64,000 nt of DNA from the NCBI RefSeq assembly GCF_024171495.1, contig NZ_JALJZW010000001.1, forward strand, positions 372,001 through 436,000, in the 5' to 3' direction. Made by a program: the position numbers and the translations under genes. Source of the stretch: Deinococcus sp. HSC-46F16 (GTDB lineage Bacteria > Deinococcota > Deinococci > Deinococcales > Deinococcaceae). Below the pieces are notes generated by a model that saw only the letters and a program-made list of their open reading frames with translations, was not told the origin of the DNA and ran no database searches. Positions 54,267-62,301 of the stretch are shown piece by piece (the stretch's first letter is position 1; each line of letters opens with the position of its first letter).

Positions 54267-55555
54267 TCCTCTCCTGCCTCCCCATGCGCCTCCCGCAGCT
54301 TGCGCCAGCGCTCCGCGACCCGCGCCTCCCAGCCCTCACCGGTCGGTTCGTAGAGGTCGAGCTGGACGCCGTCTGGGAGGTAGTTCTGCTCGAAGCTACC
54401 CTCCGGGTCATCGAAGTAGTAGGCGTAGCCCTTCCCGTACCCCTGCCCCCGCATCAGCGCGGTGGGTGCATTGCGGAGGTGCAGGGGAATGGGCAGATTG
54501 TCGCCCTCCCTCACGGCATTCAGCGCGTTTTTCCACGCCACGTAGACCGAGTTGCTCTTGGGGGCCAGCGCGAGGTACACGACCGCCTGCGCGAGCGCGA
54601 GGTCGCCTTCCGGACTGCCCAGAAACTCCGCCGTGTCGCGGGCCGCGACCGCCAGCCGCAGCGCCTGCGGGTCAGCGAGACCGATGTCCTCGGCGGCCAT
54701 CCGCACGATCCGGCGGGCGACATACATCGTGTCCGCCCCGCCCTCGATCATGCGAGCGAGCCAGTAGAGAGAAGCGTCCACATGCGACCCCCGCACCGAC
54801 TTGTGCAGCGCGGAGATCAGGTTGTAGAAGTCCTCGCCGCTCTTGTCCATCGCGGGAAGGTGGCGGCCAAAGGCTTCCGTGACGGCCTCGGGAGTCACCG
54901 GCTCGGCCAGGGTCGCGGCCACCTCCAGCGTGGACAGTGCCCGCCGCGCGTCCCCATCCGCCAGCCGGGCCAGCAGGTCGAGGGCCTCGGGCTGGGCCGT
55001 CACCCCCGGCAGCCCACGTGGGTCGCTCAAGGCACGCTCCAGCAGCCCGCGCACGTCCTCGTGCGACAGCGGTTCGAGCACCAGCGTCCGCGCCCGCGAC
55101 CGGAGGGCCGGGTTCACCTCGAAGCTGGGATTCTCGGTCGTGGCGCCCACCAGGGTCAGCAACCCCGACTCGACGTGGGGCAGGAGGGCGTCCTGCTGCG
55201 CCTTGTTGAAGCGGTGAATCTCGTCCAGAAAGAGGATGGTGCGTTGGCCCCGGCCCCGGAGCCGCTCGGCCTCCGCGACGGCCTCGCGCACGTCCTTGAC
55301 GCCCGCCGACACCGCCGAGAGCGGGATGAAGTGGGCGCCGACCTCGCCCGCGATCAGCCGCGCCAGGGTCGTTTTGCCCACGCCGGGTGGTCCCCACAGG
55401 ATCAGCGAGCCCAGCCGCCTGGACGCCAGCAGCCGGGTCAGCGGCTTGCCCGGCCCCAGCAGGTGCGTCTGCCCCACGACCTCCGAGACGGTGCGCGGGC
55501 GCAGGCGTTCGGCGAGGGGGGCGGGTGGGTCGAAGAGGGTCACGGGGGAGAGCAT
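54263..55555 (-). CDS. rarA: Replication-associated recombination AAA+ ATPase RarA (MgsA)
   Basis: RarA binds SSB and stalled forks and remodels DNA during replication stress. The 430-residue protein has the N-terminal [20 protein letters not shown], Walker [16 protein letters not shown], Walker [21 protein letters not shown], sensor 1 [11 protein letters not shown], an arginine-finger [12 protein letters not shown] and C-terminal tetramerisation segments. [13 protein letters not shown] and [15 protein letters not shown] are near the end. I use ATG 55555, because the TTG at 55588 would add an unusual repeat of MLSPVT. Last 4 bases overlap the pentapeptide-like gene. Confidence 0.93.
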   Translation of the reverse strand: MLSPVTLFDPPAPLAERLRPRTVSEVVGQTHLLGPGKPLTRLLASRRLGSLILWGPPGVGKTTLARLIAGEVGAHFIPLSAVSAGVKDVREAVAEAERLRGRGQRTILFLDEIHRFNKAQQDALLPHVESGLLTLVGATTENPSFEVNPALRSRARTLVLEPLSHEDVRGLLERALSDPRGLPGVTAQPEALDLLARLADGDARRALSTLEVAATLAEPVTPEAVTEAFGRHLPAMDKSGEDFYNLISALHKSVRGSHVDASLYWLARMIEGGADTMYVARRIVRMAAEDIGLADPQALRLAVAARDTAEFLGSPEGDLALAQAVVYLALAPKSNSVYVAWKNALNAVREGDNLPIPLHLRNAPTALMRGQGYGKGYAYYFDDPEGSFEQNYLPDGVQLDLYEPTGEGWEARVAERWRKLREAHGEAGEE

Positions 55556-55629
55556 AGGACGCGGCCCACCCGTAACGGGGCTCAGCAAGCTTGCGGAACC
55601 TTTCGGAGCCGGGCCGGGGGTAGCGGCCC

Positions 55630-55635
55630 TACACT
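55630..55635 (+). promoter_or_regulatory. Leaderless-type -10 box for the nitroreductase gene
   Basis: TACACT lies 6 bases before ATG 55642, divergent from rarA. Confidence 0.55.
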
Positions 55636-55641
55636 CGGCCC

Positions 55642-56436
55642 ATGCAGACCGTCCCCGAGGCCCTCGCCGGGCACCGTTCCATCCGCAAGTACCGGCCCGA
55701 CCCCATCCCGCAGGCCATCATCGACGAGGTGCTGCACGAGGCCATCACGGGCACATCTTCGTCGGGCAATCTCAACAGCTATTCGCTGGTCCTGACCCGC
55801 GATCCGGGGCGCAAGCGGCGGCTGTACGAGCTGCACGGGGAGCAGGAGTTCGTGTTGCAAGCGCCGCTGGTGGTCACCTTCTGCGCGGACTGGCACCGGA
55901 CGAGGACGTGGCTGCGGCGGCGCGGGGCACGGGACAACTTCGGCAACCTGCTGGGCTACCACGTGGGGGCCTTCGACGCCGTGCTGCTGTCGCAGAGCGT
56001 GAGCCTGGGCTTCGAGGCCCGTGGGTACGGCATCTGCTACATGGGCACCACCCTGAACGCGATGCGCGAAATTGCCGAGTTTCTGAGCCTCCCCGAAAGC
56101 TGCGTGCCCGTGACCAGCCTCGTCGTGGGCGTGCCCGACGAGGCTCCTGGCAAGCGCGACCGCCTGCCGCTGCGGGCCTTCGTCCACGACGAGACGTACC
56201 GGGTGCCGGACGCGGCCGAGCTGGACGACCTCTACCTCGAGCGCGAGGTGCGCGGCTGGGAGCGCTACATGGCCGACCCCCGGCTGCGGGCGAAGGCCGA
56301 GGAGGGCGGCATCACGTCGCTGGCGCAGTTCTACACCAGCCCCTACAAGTACGACCCCGACCGCCACGCCGCCGACTCGGCGCGAATTGCGGCGTTTCTG
56401 GCCGAGCACGGCTTTCTGCCGGAGGGCACCCGGTAG
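55642..56436 (+). CDS. NfsA/Frp-type flavin nitroreductase
   Basis: This 264-residue FMN-dependent NAD(P)H oxidoreductase has [20 protein letters not shown] at the start (the RSIRKY phosphate-binding motif), [40 protein letters not shown], and the NfsA-typical [18 protein letters not shown] at about 235-252. The family reduces nitroaromatics, quinones or flavins. It has a leaderless-type promoter and is followed 24 bases later by the DUF885 gene, which has its own -10 box. Confidence 0.92.
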   Translation: MQTVPEALAGHRSIRKYRPDPIPQAIIDEVLHEAITGTSSSGNLNSYSLVLTRDPGRKRRLYELHGEQEFVLQAPLVVTFCADWHRTRTWLRRRGARDNFGNLLGYHVGAFDAVLLSQSVSLGFEARGYGICYMGTTLNAMREIAEFLSLPESCVPVTSLVVGVPDEAPGKRDRLPLRAFVHDETYRVPDAAELDDLYLEREVRGWERYMADPRLRAKAEEGGITSLAQFYTSPYKYDPDRHAADSARIAAFLAEHGFLPEGTR

Positions 56437-56447
56437 AGGAGAGGCCG

Positions 56448-56453
56448 TATCCT
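56448..56453 (+). promoter_or_regulatory. Leaderless-type -10 box for the DUF885 gene
   Basis: TATCCT lies 7 bases before ATG 56461. Confidence 0.5.
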
Positions 56454-56460
56454 CACGCCT

Positions 56461-57639
<1,179 letters not shown>

Positions 57640-57640
57640 G

Positions 57641-57907
57641 ATGGACCTTCCCGAACTCGTCGCCCGCGAGGGTTTTCCGCCCGGAACACAAATCACGACC
57701 TTTACGGAACCGGGCGGGCGCGTCTTTCGCGCGGTGCAGCCCGGTCGCGGCTTCGAGTTGTTGCTGACCGACGAGGCCATGCAGATGTACGGCGAGGGAC
57801 CGACCCTGGCACTGGTGCTGGGAAGGTTGCGGGAGGCTGCCGAGGCCGGATTGCCCCCGCTGGAACCGGGGCAGACCTGCGTGCGGCAGACCTTCGTGGG
57901 GGACTGA
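57641..57907 (+). CDS. Conserved-looking small protein, unknown function
   Basis: This 88-residue protein (MDLPELVAREGFPPGTQITT at the start) has predicted beta strands followed by one helix (LALVLGRLREAAEAGLPPLE). It has one internal cysteine near the end. No motif or family is recognised. The start lies one base after the DUF885 stop (TGAGATG), so translation by re-initiation is likely. A GGAGAGTGGG/CCCACTCTCC inverted repeat spans the space to the convergent oxidoreductase gene. Confidence 0.65.
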   Translation: MDLPELVAREGFPPGTQITTFTEPGGRVFRAVQPGRGFELLLTDEAMQMYGEGPTLALVLGRLREAAEAGLPPLEPGQTCVRQTFVGD

Positions 57908-57929
57908 AGGGAGAGTGGGAGCAGCGGAG

Positions 57930-59402
57930 CTAACGCATAGGCAGAGGCGTTTCCTGCCACTCCCCACTCTCCACTGCCCGGTCCCCGAACACGTCCCCCA
58001 GCGCCGCCCGGGCCGCCCAGTACCCGCTCATCCCGTGGATGCCGCCACCGGGCGGGGTCGCGCTGGAGCAGAGGTAGACACCCCGCACAGGCGTGCGGTA
58101 GGGCGTGGGGGTGGGCACCGGGCGGGCCAGCAGCCCCCACAGGTCGCCCCGGCCCCCGTTCACGTCCCCGCCCCGGAAGACCGGGCTGAGGGCTTCGAGC
58201 GCCCGCGCGTTCGTCACCCGCCGCCCCAGCACCAGGTCGCGGAAGCCAGGGGCCGCCCGCTCGATCTGCACCTCGATGGTCTTGGCGTAGGTGTCCAGCG
58301 TGCCCGGCGGGACGTGCGCGTAGGCCCAGAAGGTATGTCCCCCGGCTGGAGCACGGCTGGGGTCGAACAGGGTGTGTTGTGCGGCCAGCACGTAGGGCCG
58401 CTCCGGGGACACGCCCCGCGCAACCTCGGCCTCCGCCCGCGTGATCGCCTCCAGTCCGCCGCCCAGATGGACGGTGCCCGCCCGCCCCACCGCCGGGTCG
58501 CGCCAGGGGACCGGCCCGCTCAGGGCATAGTCGAGCTTGAGGAGGCCGGGGCTGTAGCGGTAGCGCGTCAGCCACGCCCGGTAGCTCGGCGGGGCCCGGT
58601 TTCCCAGCAGTCCCAGCAGCACGGCGGGACTGGAATCCACCAGCACGGCGCGGGCGGGTGGGAGGTCGCGCGGCGAACGCACGTCCACCCCGGTTTCGAC
58701 CTCGCCGCCCAGGAAGCGCAGGTAGGCCACCAGCGCGTCTGTGAGGGCCTGTGCCCCCCCACGCGGGAAGGGCCAGCCCACCCCGTGTGCCAATGTGCCC
58801 AGCACCAGGGCCGCCGCGCCCGTTCCCGGTGTGGTGAGCGGCAAATTGGCGTGCGCGGCCAGCCCCGCCCACGCGGCCCGCGCCTCCAGCGTCCGCAGCA
58901 GGCCCGCCGTCCACGAGGCCGGGGGGACCCCCCGCAGCCCGAACCGGGCCAGCAGCAGTGGGTGGCGGGGCACACGGGGCAGAGGTCGCAGCACATCGTC
59001 CAGCAGGGCGTCCATCCCCTTCACCAGCGGCCCGAAGAGCGCCCGCCACGCCGTCCCGTCCCGCCCGAAGCCCCTGGCTGCCGCGTCCAAGTCGCGCTCA
59101 ATGACCACGCCCGTCCCGTCCTCCAGCACCTGCGCGTAGGGAGCGTCCGGCTGCACCCAGCTCAGCCCGAAGGCGTGCAGCGGCCATTCCCGGAAGGCGG
59201 GCGAGGCGTATCCCAGCGGGTGAATCGCGCTGCCCACGTCGTGCAGGTAGCCGGGCCGGGTCAGTTCGGCGCTGCTCAGGCCCCCGCCGGGCACGGGGTG
59301 GCGCTCCAGCACCCGCACCCGCAGCCCTGCGCGGGCCAGGGTGACGGCGGCAGCCAGCCCGTTGGGGCCAGCGCCGACGACGAGGGCGTCGAGGGGGGGC
59401 AC
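57930..59402 (-). CDS. Phytoene-desaturase-like FAD oxidoreductase
   Basis: This 490-residue protein has the N-terminal dinucleotide-binding motif [20 protein letters not shown] (residues 6-25), followed by [14 protein letters not shown], as in CrtI/CrtD-type carotenoid desaturases and related NAD(P)/FAD-dependent oxidoreductases. A late [20 protein letters not shown] motif closes the FAD site. The substrate may be a carotenoid or other isoprenoid, but no crt gene is near. It starts with GTG 59402. CACAGT lies 6 bases upstream and faces the promoter of the nucleotidyltransferase-B2 gene. Confidence 0.82.
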   Translation of the reverse strand: MPPLDALVVGAGPNGLAAAVTLARAGLRVRVLERHPVPGGGLSSAELTRPGYLHDVGSAIHPLGYASPAFREWPLHAFGLSWVQPDAPYAQVLEDGTGVVIERDLDAAARGFGRDGTAWRALFGPLVKGMDALLDDVLRPLPRVPRHPLLLARFGLRGVPPASWTAGLLRTLEARAAWAGLAAHANLPLTTPGTGAAALVLGTLAHGVGWPFPRGGAQALTDALVAYLRFLGGEVETGVDVRSPRDLPPARAVLVDSSPAVLLGLLGNRAPPSYRAWLTRYRYSPGLLKLDYALSGPVPWRDPAVGRAGTVHLGGGLEAITRAEAEVARGVSPERPYVLAAQHTLFDPSRAPAGGHTFWAYAHVPPGTLDTYAKTIEVQIERAAPGFRDLVLGRRVTNARALEALSPVFRGGDVNGGRGDLWGLLARPVPTPTPYRTPVRGVYLCSSATPPGGGIHGMSGYWAARAALGDVFGDRAVESGEWQETPLPMR

Positions 59403-59408
59403 CCGGTT

Positions 59409-59414
59409 ACTGTG
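59409..59414 (-). promoter_or_regulatory. Putative -10 box for the FAD oxidoreductase gene
   Basis: CACAGT on the minus strand lies 6 bases before GTG 59402. Confidence 0.35.
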
Positions 59415-59442
59415 ACACGGCCGGGGGCCAGGGTTGCCCTGC

Positions 59443-59448
59443 TACCCT
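59443..59448 (+). promoter_or_regulatory. Leaderless-type -10 box for the nucleotidyltransferase-B2 gene
   Basis: TACCCT lies 6 bases before GTG 59455, which supports that start over the in-frame ATG at 59434. Confidence 0.5.
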
Positions 59449-59454
59449 GCCCCC

Positions 59455-60792
59455 GTGACCCGCCTGCCGCCCGCTCCGCCCGCTGTGCCGGATAGGGTGG
59501 CCGTGCTGGTCCGTGCCCTGACGACCGACCCCCCCGAGATCGCGGCTCCCGACGTGCCTGCCCTGCTCGCGGCGGGGCTGGCGGGCGAGGTGCGCTCGCG
59601 GCTTTCGCCGGGGCATCCGCTGCGCGAGGCCCTGCGGGGCGGGCACCTCGCGCTCGGAGCGCGGCACGCGGCCATCCGCGCCGAGCTGCGGCCCCTGCTG
59701 GCTGCCTGGGCGCGGGACGGGACGGCGCCGCTGCTGTTCAAGGGCTTCGCGCTCGCGGAATTCGTCTACGCCACGCCCGGCGAGCGCTTCTACGGCGACG
59801 TGGACGTGCTGCTTCCGGAGGACCCGGGGGTGCTCACCCGCGCGGTTCACGTGGCCCTCGCGCACGGTTGGCGCAGCGACGGATTGCATGCGCTGCCGGA
59901 GCGCTGGACGCACGAGGCGGCGCACCTGTACAGCCCCAGCGGGCGGGTCCGGCTCGAACTGCACCGGGCGGTGGTGCCTGGCGACCCCGCCCTGGCCCGG
60001 CGCCTGACCCAGGCGGTCTGGACGGCGAGCCGGGAGCAAAACTGGGAGGGGGTGCCGGTGCGCCTCCCGGCCCCGGCCGACGCCCTGATCGTGGGGCTGG
60101 CCCTCAGCCGCGTGTGGGGCGATGGGGGACACCTCAAACCTGCTGACTACGCCGACACGCGGCGTCTGCTCGCGGAGTCGGGCCTGAATCAGGCCGAACT
60201 GGAAGTCCGTGCCCGCGAGTTGGGGGTCACGCACACCTGGGCGGCCTTCCGGGAGGCGTGCTGGCCCCCGGAAGGCCACCTCCGGCTGGGGGCAGACCCG
60301 GCCCCGCGCCGGGAGGTGACCCGGCGTGACGGGCAGCGGCCACGGGCAGCCCTCTGGGGGGCTCGCGCCACGCTGCTGCGCCGCCGTGCCCGCTGGATGC
60401 TCCGGCTGCTCCCCGACGCGCTCGCGGCTTTCCTCGCCGTGCGGGCGGGGGGCGACCCGCGCCGTCCATTGGCCCGCTGGACTCCCGCTGTGCCTCCTAC
60501 GCCACTCCCGCTCGACACCCTGAGCGACGTGGTGGGCGCCGCCGCCTGGCTGACCCGGCTGCTCTACCCCCGGCAGTCGCGGGTGGGCACCTGCGTGCCC
60601 CGCGCGTACACGACCTACCGGGCGCTGCGGCGGCTGGGACACCCGGCGGTCTTTGTGAGCGGGGTGGCCCGCGTGGGCGGCGGGGTGCAGGGCCACGCCT
60701 GGGTCGAGGACCACCGGGGCGGCCTCGACGCCTACGGGGAGCCGCTCAACCGCGTGCGGTTCCGCGAAAGTTTCAGCTTTCCGGCAGGCTGA
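59455..60792 (+). CDS. Nucleotidyltransferase fused to lasso-peptide B2-type transglutaminase-like protease
   Basis: This 445-residue fusion has an N-terminal NTP_transf_5-like domain (about 60-250) with LLFKGFALAEFVY and the metal-binding YGDVDVLLP (D115, D117). The C-terminal domain (about 350-445) matches the lasso biosynthesis B2 (Transglut_core3) protease: SRVGTCVPRAYTTYRALRRL with Cys380, VSGVARVGGGVQGHAWVE with His414, and an Asp in the last 30 residues. B2 removes leader peptides. Nucleotidyltransferase genes occur beside kinases in some lasso clusters, but the fusion is striking. It overlaps the kinase-like gene by 20 bases in convergent orientation. Confidence 0.85.
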   Translation: MTRLPPAPPAVPDRVAVLVRALTTDPPEIAAPDVPALLAAGLAGEVRSRLSPGHPLREALRGGHLALGARHAAIRAELRPLLAAWARDGTAPLLFKGFALAEFVYATPGERFYGDVDVLLPEDPGVLTRAVHVALAHGWRSDGLHALPERWTHEAAHLYSPSGRVRLELHRAVVPGDPALARRLTQAVWTASREQNWEGVPVRLPAPADALIVGLALSRVWGDGGHLKPADYADTRRLLAESGLNQAELEVRARELGVTHTWAAFREACWPPEGHLRLGADPAPRREVTRRDGQRPRAALWGARATLLRRRARWMLRLLPDALAAFLAVRAGGDPRRPLARWTPAVPPTPLPLDTLSDVVGAAAWLTRLLYPRQSRVGTCVPRAYTTYRALRRLGHPAVFVSGVARVGGGVQGHAWVEDHRGGLDAYGEPLNRVRFRESFSFPAG

Positions 60793-61663
60793 GAGGCTGC
60801 AGAGCCTGCCGCGTGGCCTCCAGCACGTTCTCCCGGGTCACCCCCCGGATGGGCAGCCGCTCCAGCAGCGCCGCCACCCCCGCCGCGCCCCGGCGCCTCC
60901 CCAGGGCGGAGAGGGGGACCCCGGTCGCCTCCCACAGCGCCCGGACGCGTTCGGGGGCGCTGGGCTGGGGCGGCAGGCCGAACACCAGCAGCGCCGCGAG
61001 CGGGACCTCGGCTCCCGGCGAGGTCAGCGGCAGCCGCAGCTTGCCGTAGGCGTCGAGGCCCTCGGCGCGGGCCAGCCACTCCGGGGCGAAGCGCCGCACC
61101 CCTTCTTCCGACGAGCGCAGCCAGCGGTCCAGACCGACGGCCCGGCCGGTTTCCGGCCACACCCAGCTCTGGTCCTCGGCGGCCAGGCGGCCCCCCGCGT
61201 GTGCCCAGCGCAGGGCCGCCGTGCTTTTGCCTGCCCCACTCGGTCCGCTCAGGGCGACCCCGCGCTCCTCCTGCCCAGGTGCGGGGGTCAGCACCGCCGC
61301 GTGCAGCGCCAGCCACCCGCCCGCCCGGTGCGCCTCGGCCAGGGCCAGTGTCCAGGCGGCCTCGGGCACGTCCCGGCCGTCACTTGCCACCGTGATCTCG
61401 GTGCCCCCGTCCCAGACCCGCAGGTGCAGTGCTGGCCCGATCCAGACCTCGTCGCCCTGCGCCCGCACCCGCAGGTCATTCGGCAGACCGGGGGTGTCCT
61501 GTCCCTGGAGTGGGCTGGGGGGCACTGTCCCCCTTCGCAGGACAATGGAGCGGCGGACCTTCCCAGAGGCGGGGTGACCCCAGCGGCCACGCAGCGCCCC
61601 GGCCACGGCGGGTGCCAGTTCCCCGGTTACCACCCACGCGTCCAGACTGGCCCAGGCGCTCAC
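60773..61663 (-). CDS. HPr-kinase-like P-loop protein of RiPP clusters
   Basis: This 296-residue protein has an N-terminal beta-rich region and a C-terminal HPrK-type kinase domain. Landmarks are WLALHAAVLTPAPG, Walker A GVALSGPSGAGKSTAALRWA (G140-T148), and GGRLAAEDQSWVW with the acidic DQ/ED pair. A basic loop EGLDAYGKLRLPLTSPG follows. Homologues in lasso-type clusters (ThcoK/PadeK) phosphorylate a Ser near the precursor C-terminus. GTG 61663 overlaps the stop of the PqqD-like gene (GTGA). The other frame extension has no support. Confidence 0.82.
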   Translation of the reverse strand: MSAWASLDAWVVTGELAPAVAGALRGRWGHPASGKVRRSIVLRRGTVPPSPLQGQDTPGLPNDLRVRAQGDEVWIGPALHLRVWDGGTEITVASDGRDVPEAAWTLALAEAHRAGGWLALHAAVLTPAPGQEERGVALSGPSGAGKSTAALRWAHAGGRLAAEDQSWVWPETGRAVGLDRWLRSSEEGVRRFAPEWLARAEGLDAYGKLRLPLTSPGAEVPLAALLVFGLPPQPSAPERVRALWEATGVPLSALGRRRGAAGVAALLERLPIRGVTRENVLEATRQALQPLSLPES

Positions 61664-61926
61664 CGTGGCCGGACGAGCCCGCGCCCGGCCAGCTCCGAGA
61701 GCAGGCTCCGCAAGTCGGCCTCGGCACGGTCCGTCTCCACGTCGTAAAGGGCGGTGACAGCGTTCGTGAGGTGGGCCACGCTGCCCGGCAGGGCCAGCCA
61801 CGCCGCGCGGCCCGGCCCGTTCACGCTGAACATCTCGCCCCGTGCGGGATGCAGCAACACCAGCTCGTCGCCCAGGTCGGTCGCCAGCACGTCGGGCTGC
61901 GCTTCCCAGCAGTCGGTCCCCGTCAT
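61660..61926 (-). CDS. PqqD-like RiPP leader-recognition protein (lasso B1 type)
   Basis: This 88-residue protein is a stand-alone RRE/PqqD domain: DVLATDLGDELVLLHPARGE, MFSVNGPGRAAWLALPGSVA and a helix of ALYDVETDRAEADLRSLLSE, ending LAGRGLVRP. B1 proteins bind the leader Tyr-x2-Pro motif and present the precursor to the B2 protease. Such a motif occurs in the peptide encoded from 62085. An alternative ATG at 61992 adds 22 residues and lies a short distance behind TATAGA, so it is possible, but homology starts after M23. It is coupled to the kinase gene. Confidence 0.85.
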   Translation of the reverse strand: MTGTDCWEAQPDVLATDLGDELVLLHPARGEMFSVNGPGRAAWLALPGSVAHLTNAVTALYDVETDRAEADLRSLLSELAGRGLVRPR

Positions 61927-61977
61927 GCCCGGCAGGGTAGCGCAGGGCGCGGAAGCACCCAGGCGGGGGGAAGCCTG

Positions 61978-62006
61978 TTTAAAATCTGACATCCAACCTC
62001 TATAGT
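61978..62006 (+). promoter_or_regulatory. Putative promoter of the precursor gene
   Basis: TTTAAA (61978-61983) and TATAGT (62001-62006) are spaced by 17 bases, about 79 bases before the GTG at 62085. The same AT-rich patch on the minus strand could drive the PqqD-like gene. Confidence 0.45.
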
Positions 62007-62084
62007 CCTCTCATCCAGCGAGACCCAGCCTTCCACCCCCGGCCACGTCCGGAGCCCTGCGGTGGCAGGCTTTCAAGGAGAACG

Positions 62085-62276
62085 GTGAACACGACCCCCC
62101 ACACCCCCGCCCCGGCCGAGCGGGCCACCCCCACTGCGGCGGCGCGTGCCCCCTACACCCCGCCCCGCGTGCAGGACCTCGGTCCCTGGCAGGCCGTGAC
62201 CCTGGCCTACTCGGTGCCGGGCGGCCCCGGCGGGCTGCTGAATCCCGGCGGCTCTGCGGATTCCGGCCCCTTCTGA
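62085..62276 (+). CDS. RiPP precursor with lasso-type leader, non-lasso core
   Basis: The 63-residue peptide starts with GTG behind AAGGAG. The leader is Pro/Ala-rich. Y24-x2-P27-x-V29-x3-G33-x5-T39 fits the conserved lasso leader motif exactly, with Thr as penultimate leader residue. Cleavage after L40 would give a 23-residue core beginning AYSVPGGPGGLLNPGG and ending SADSGPF, with three Pro-Gly-Gly units. Lasso cyclisation needs Asp or Glu at position 7, 8 or 9; here these are Gly, Pro and Gly, and the only acid is Asp59 (core 19). Ser57 and Ser60 near the end are possible kinase targets. The nuclease gene follows 25 bases later. Confidence 0.8.
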   Translation: MNTTPHTPAPAERATPTAAARAPYTPPRVQDLGPWQAVTLAYSVPGGPGGLLNPGGSADSGPF

Positions 62277-62301
62277 CCCCCACCCCTTCCCAGGAGACTC
62301 C

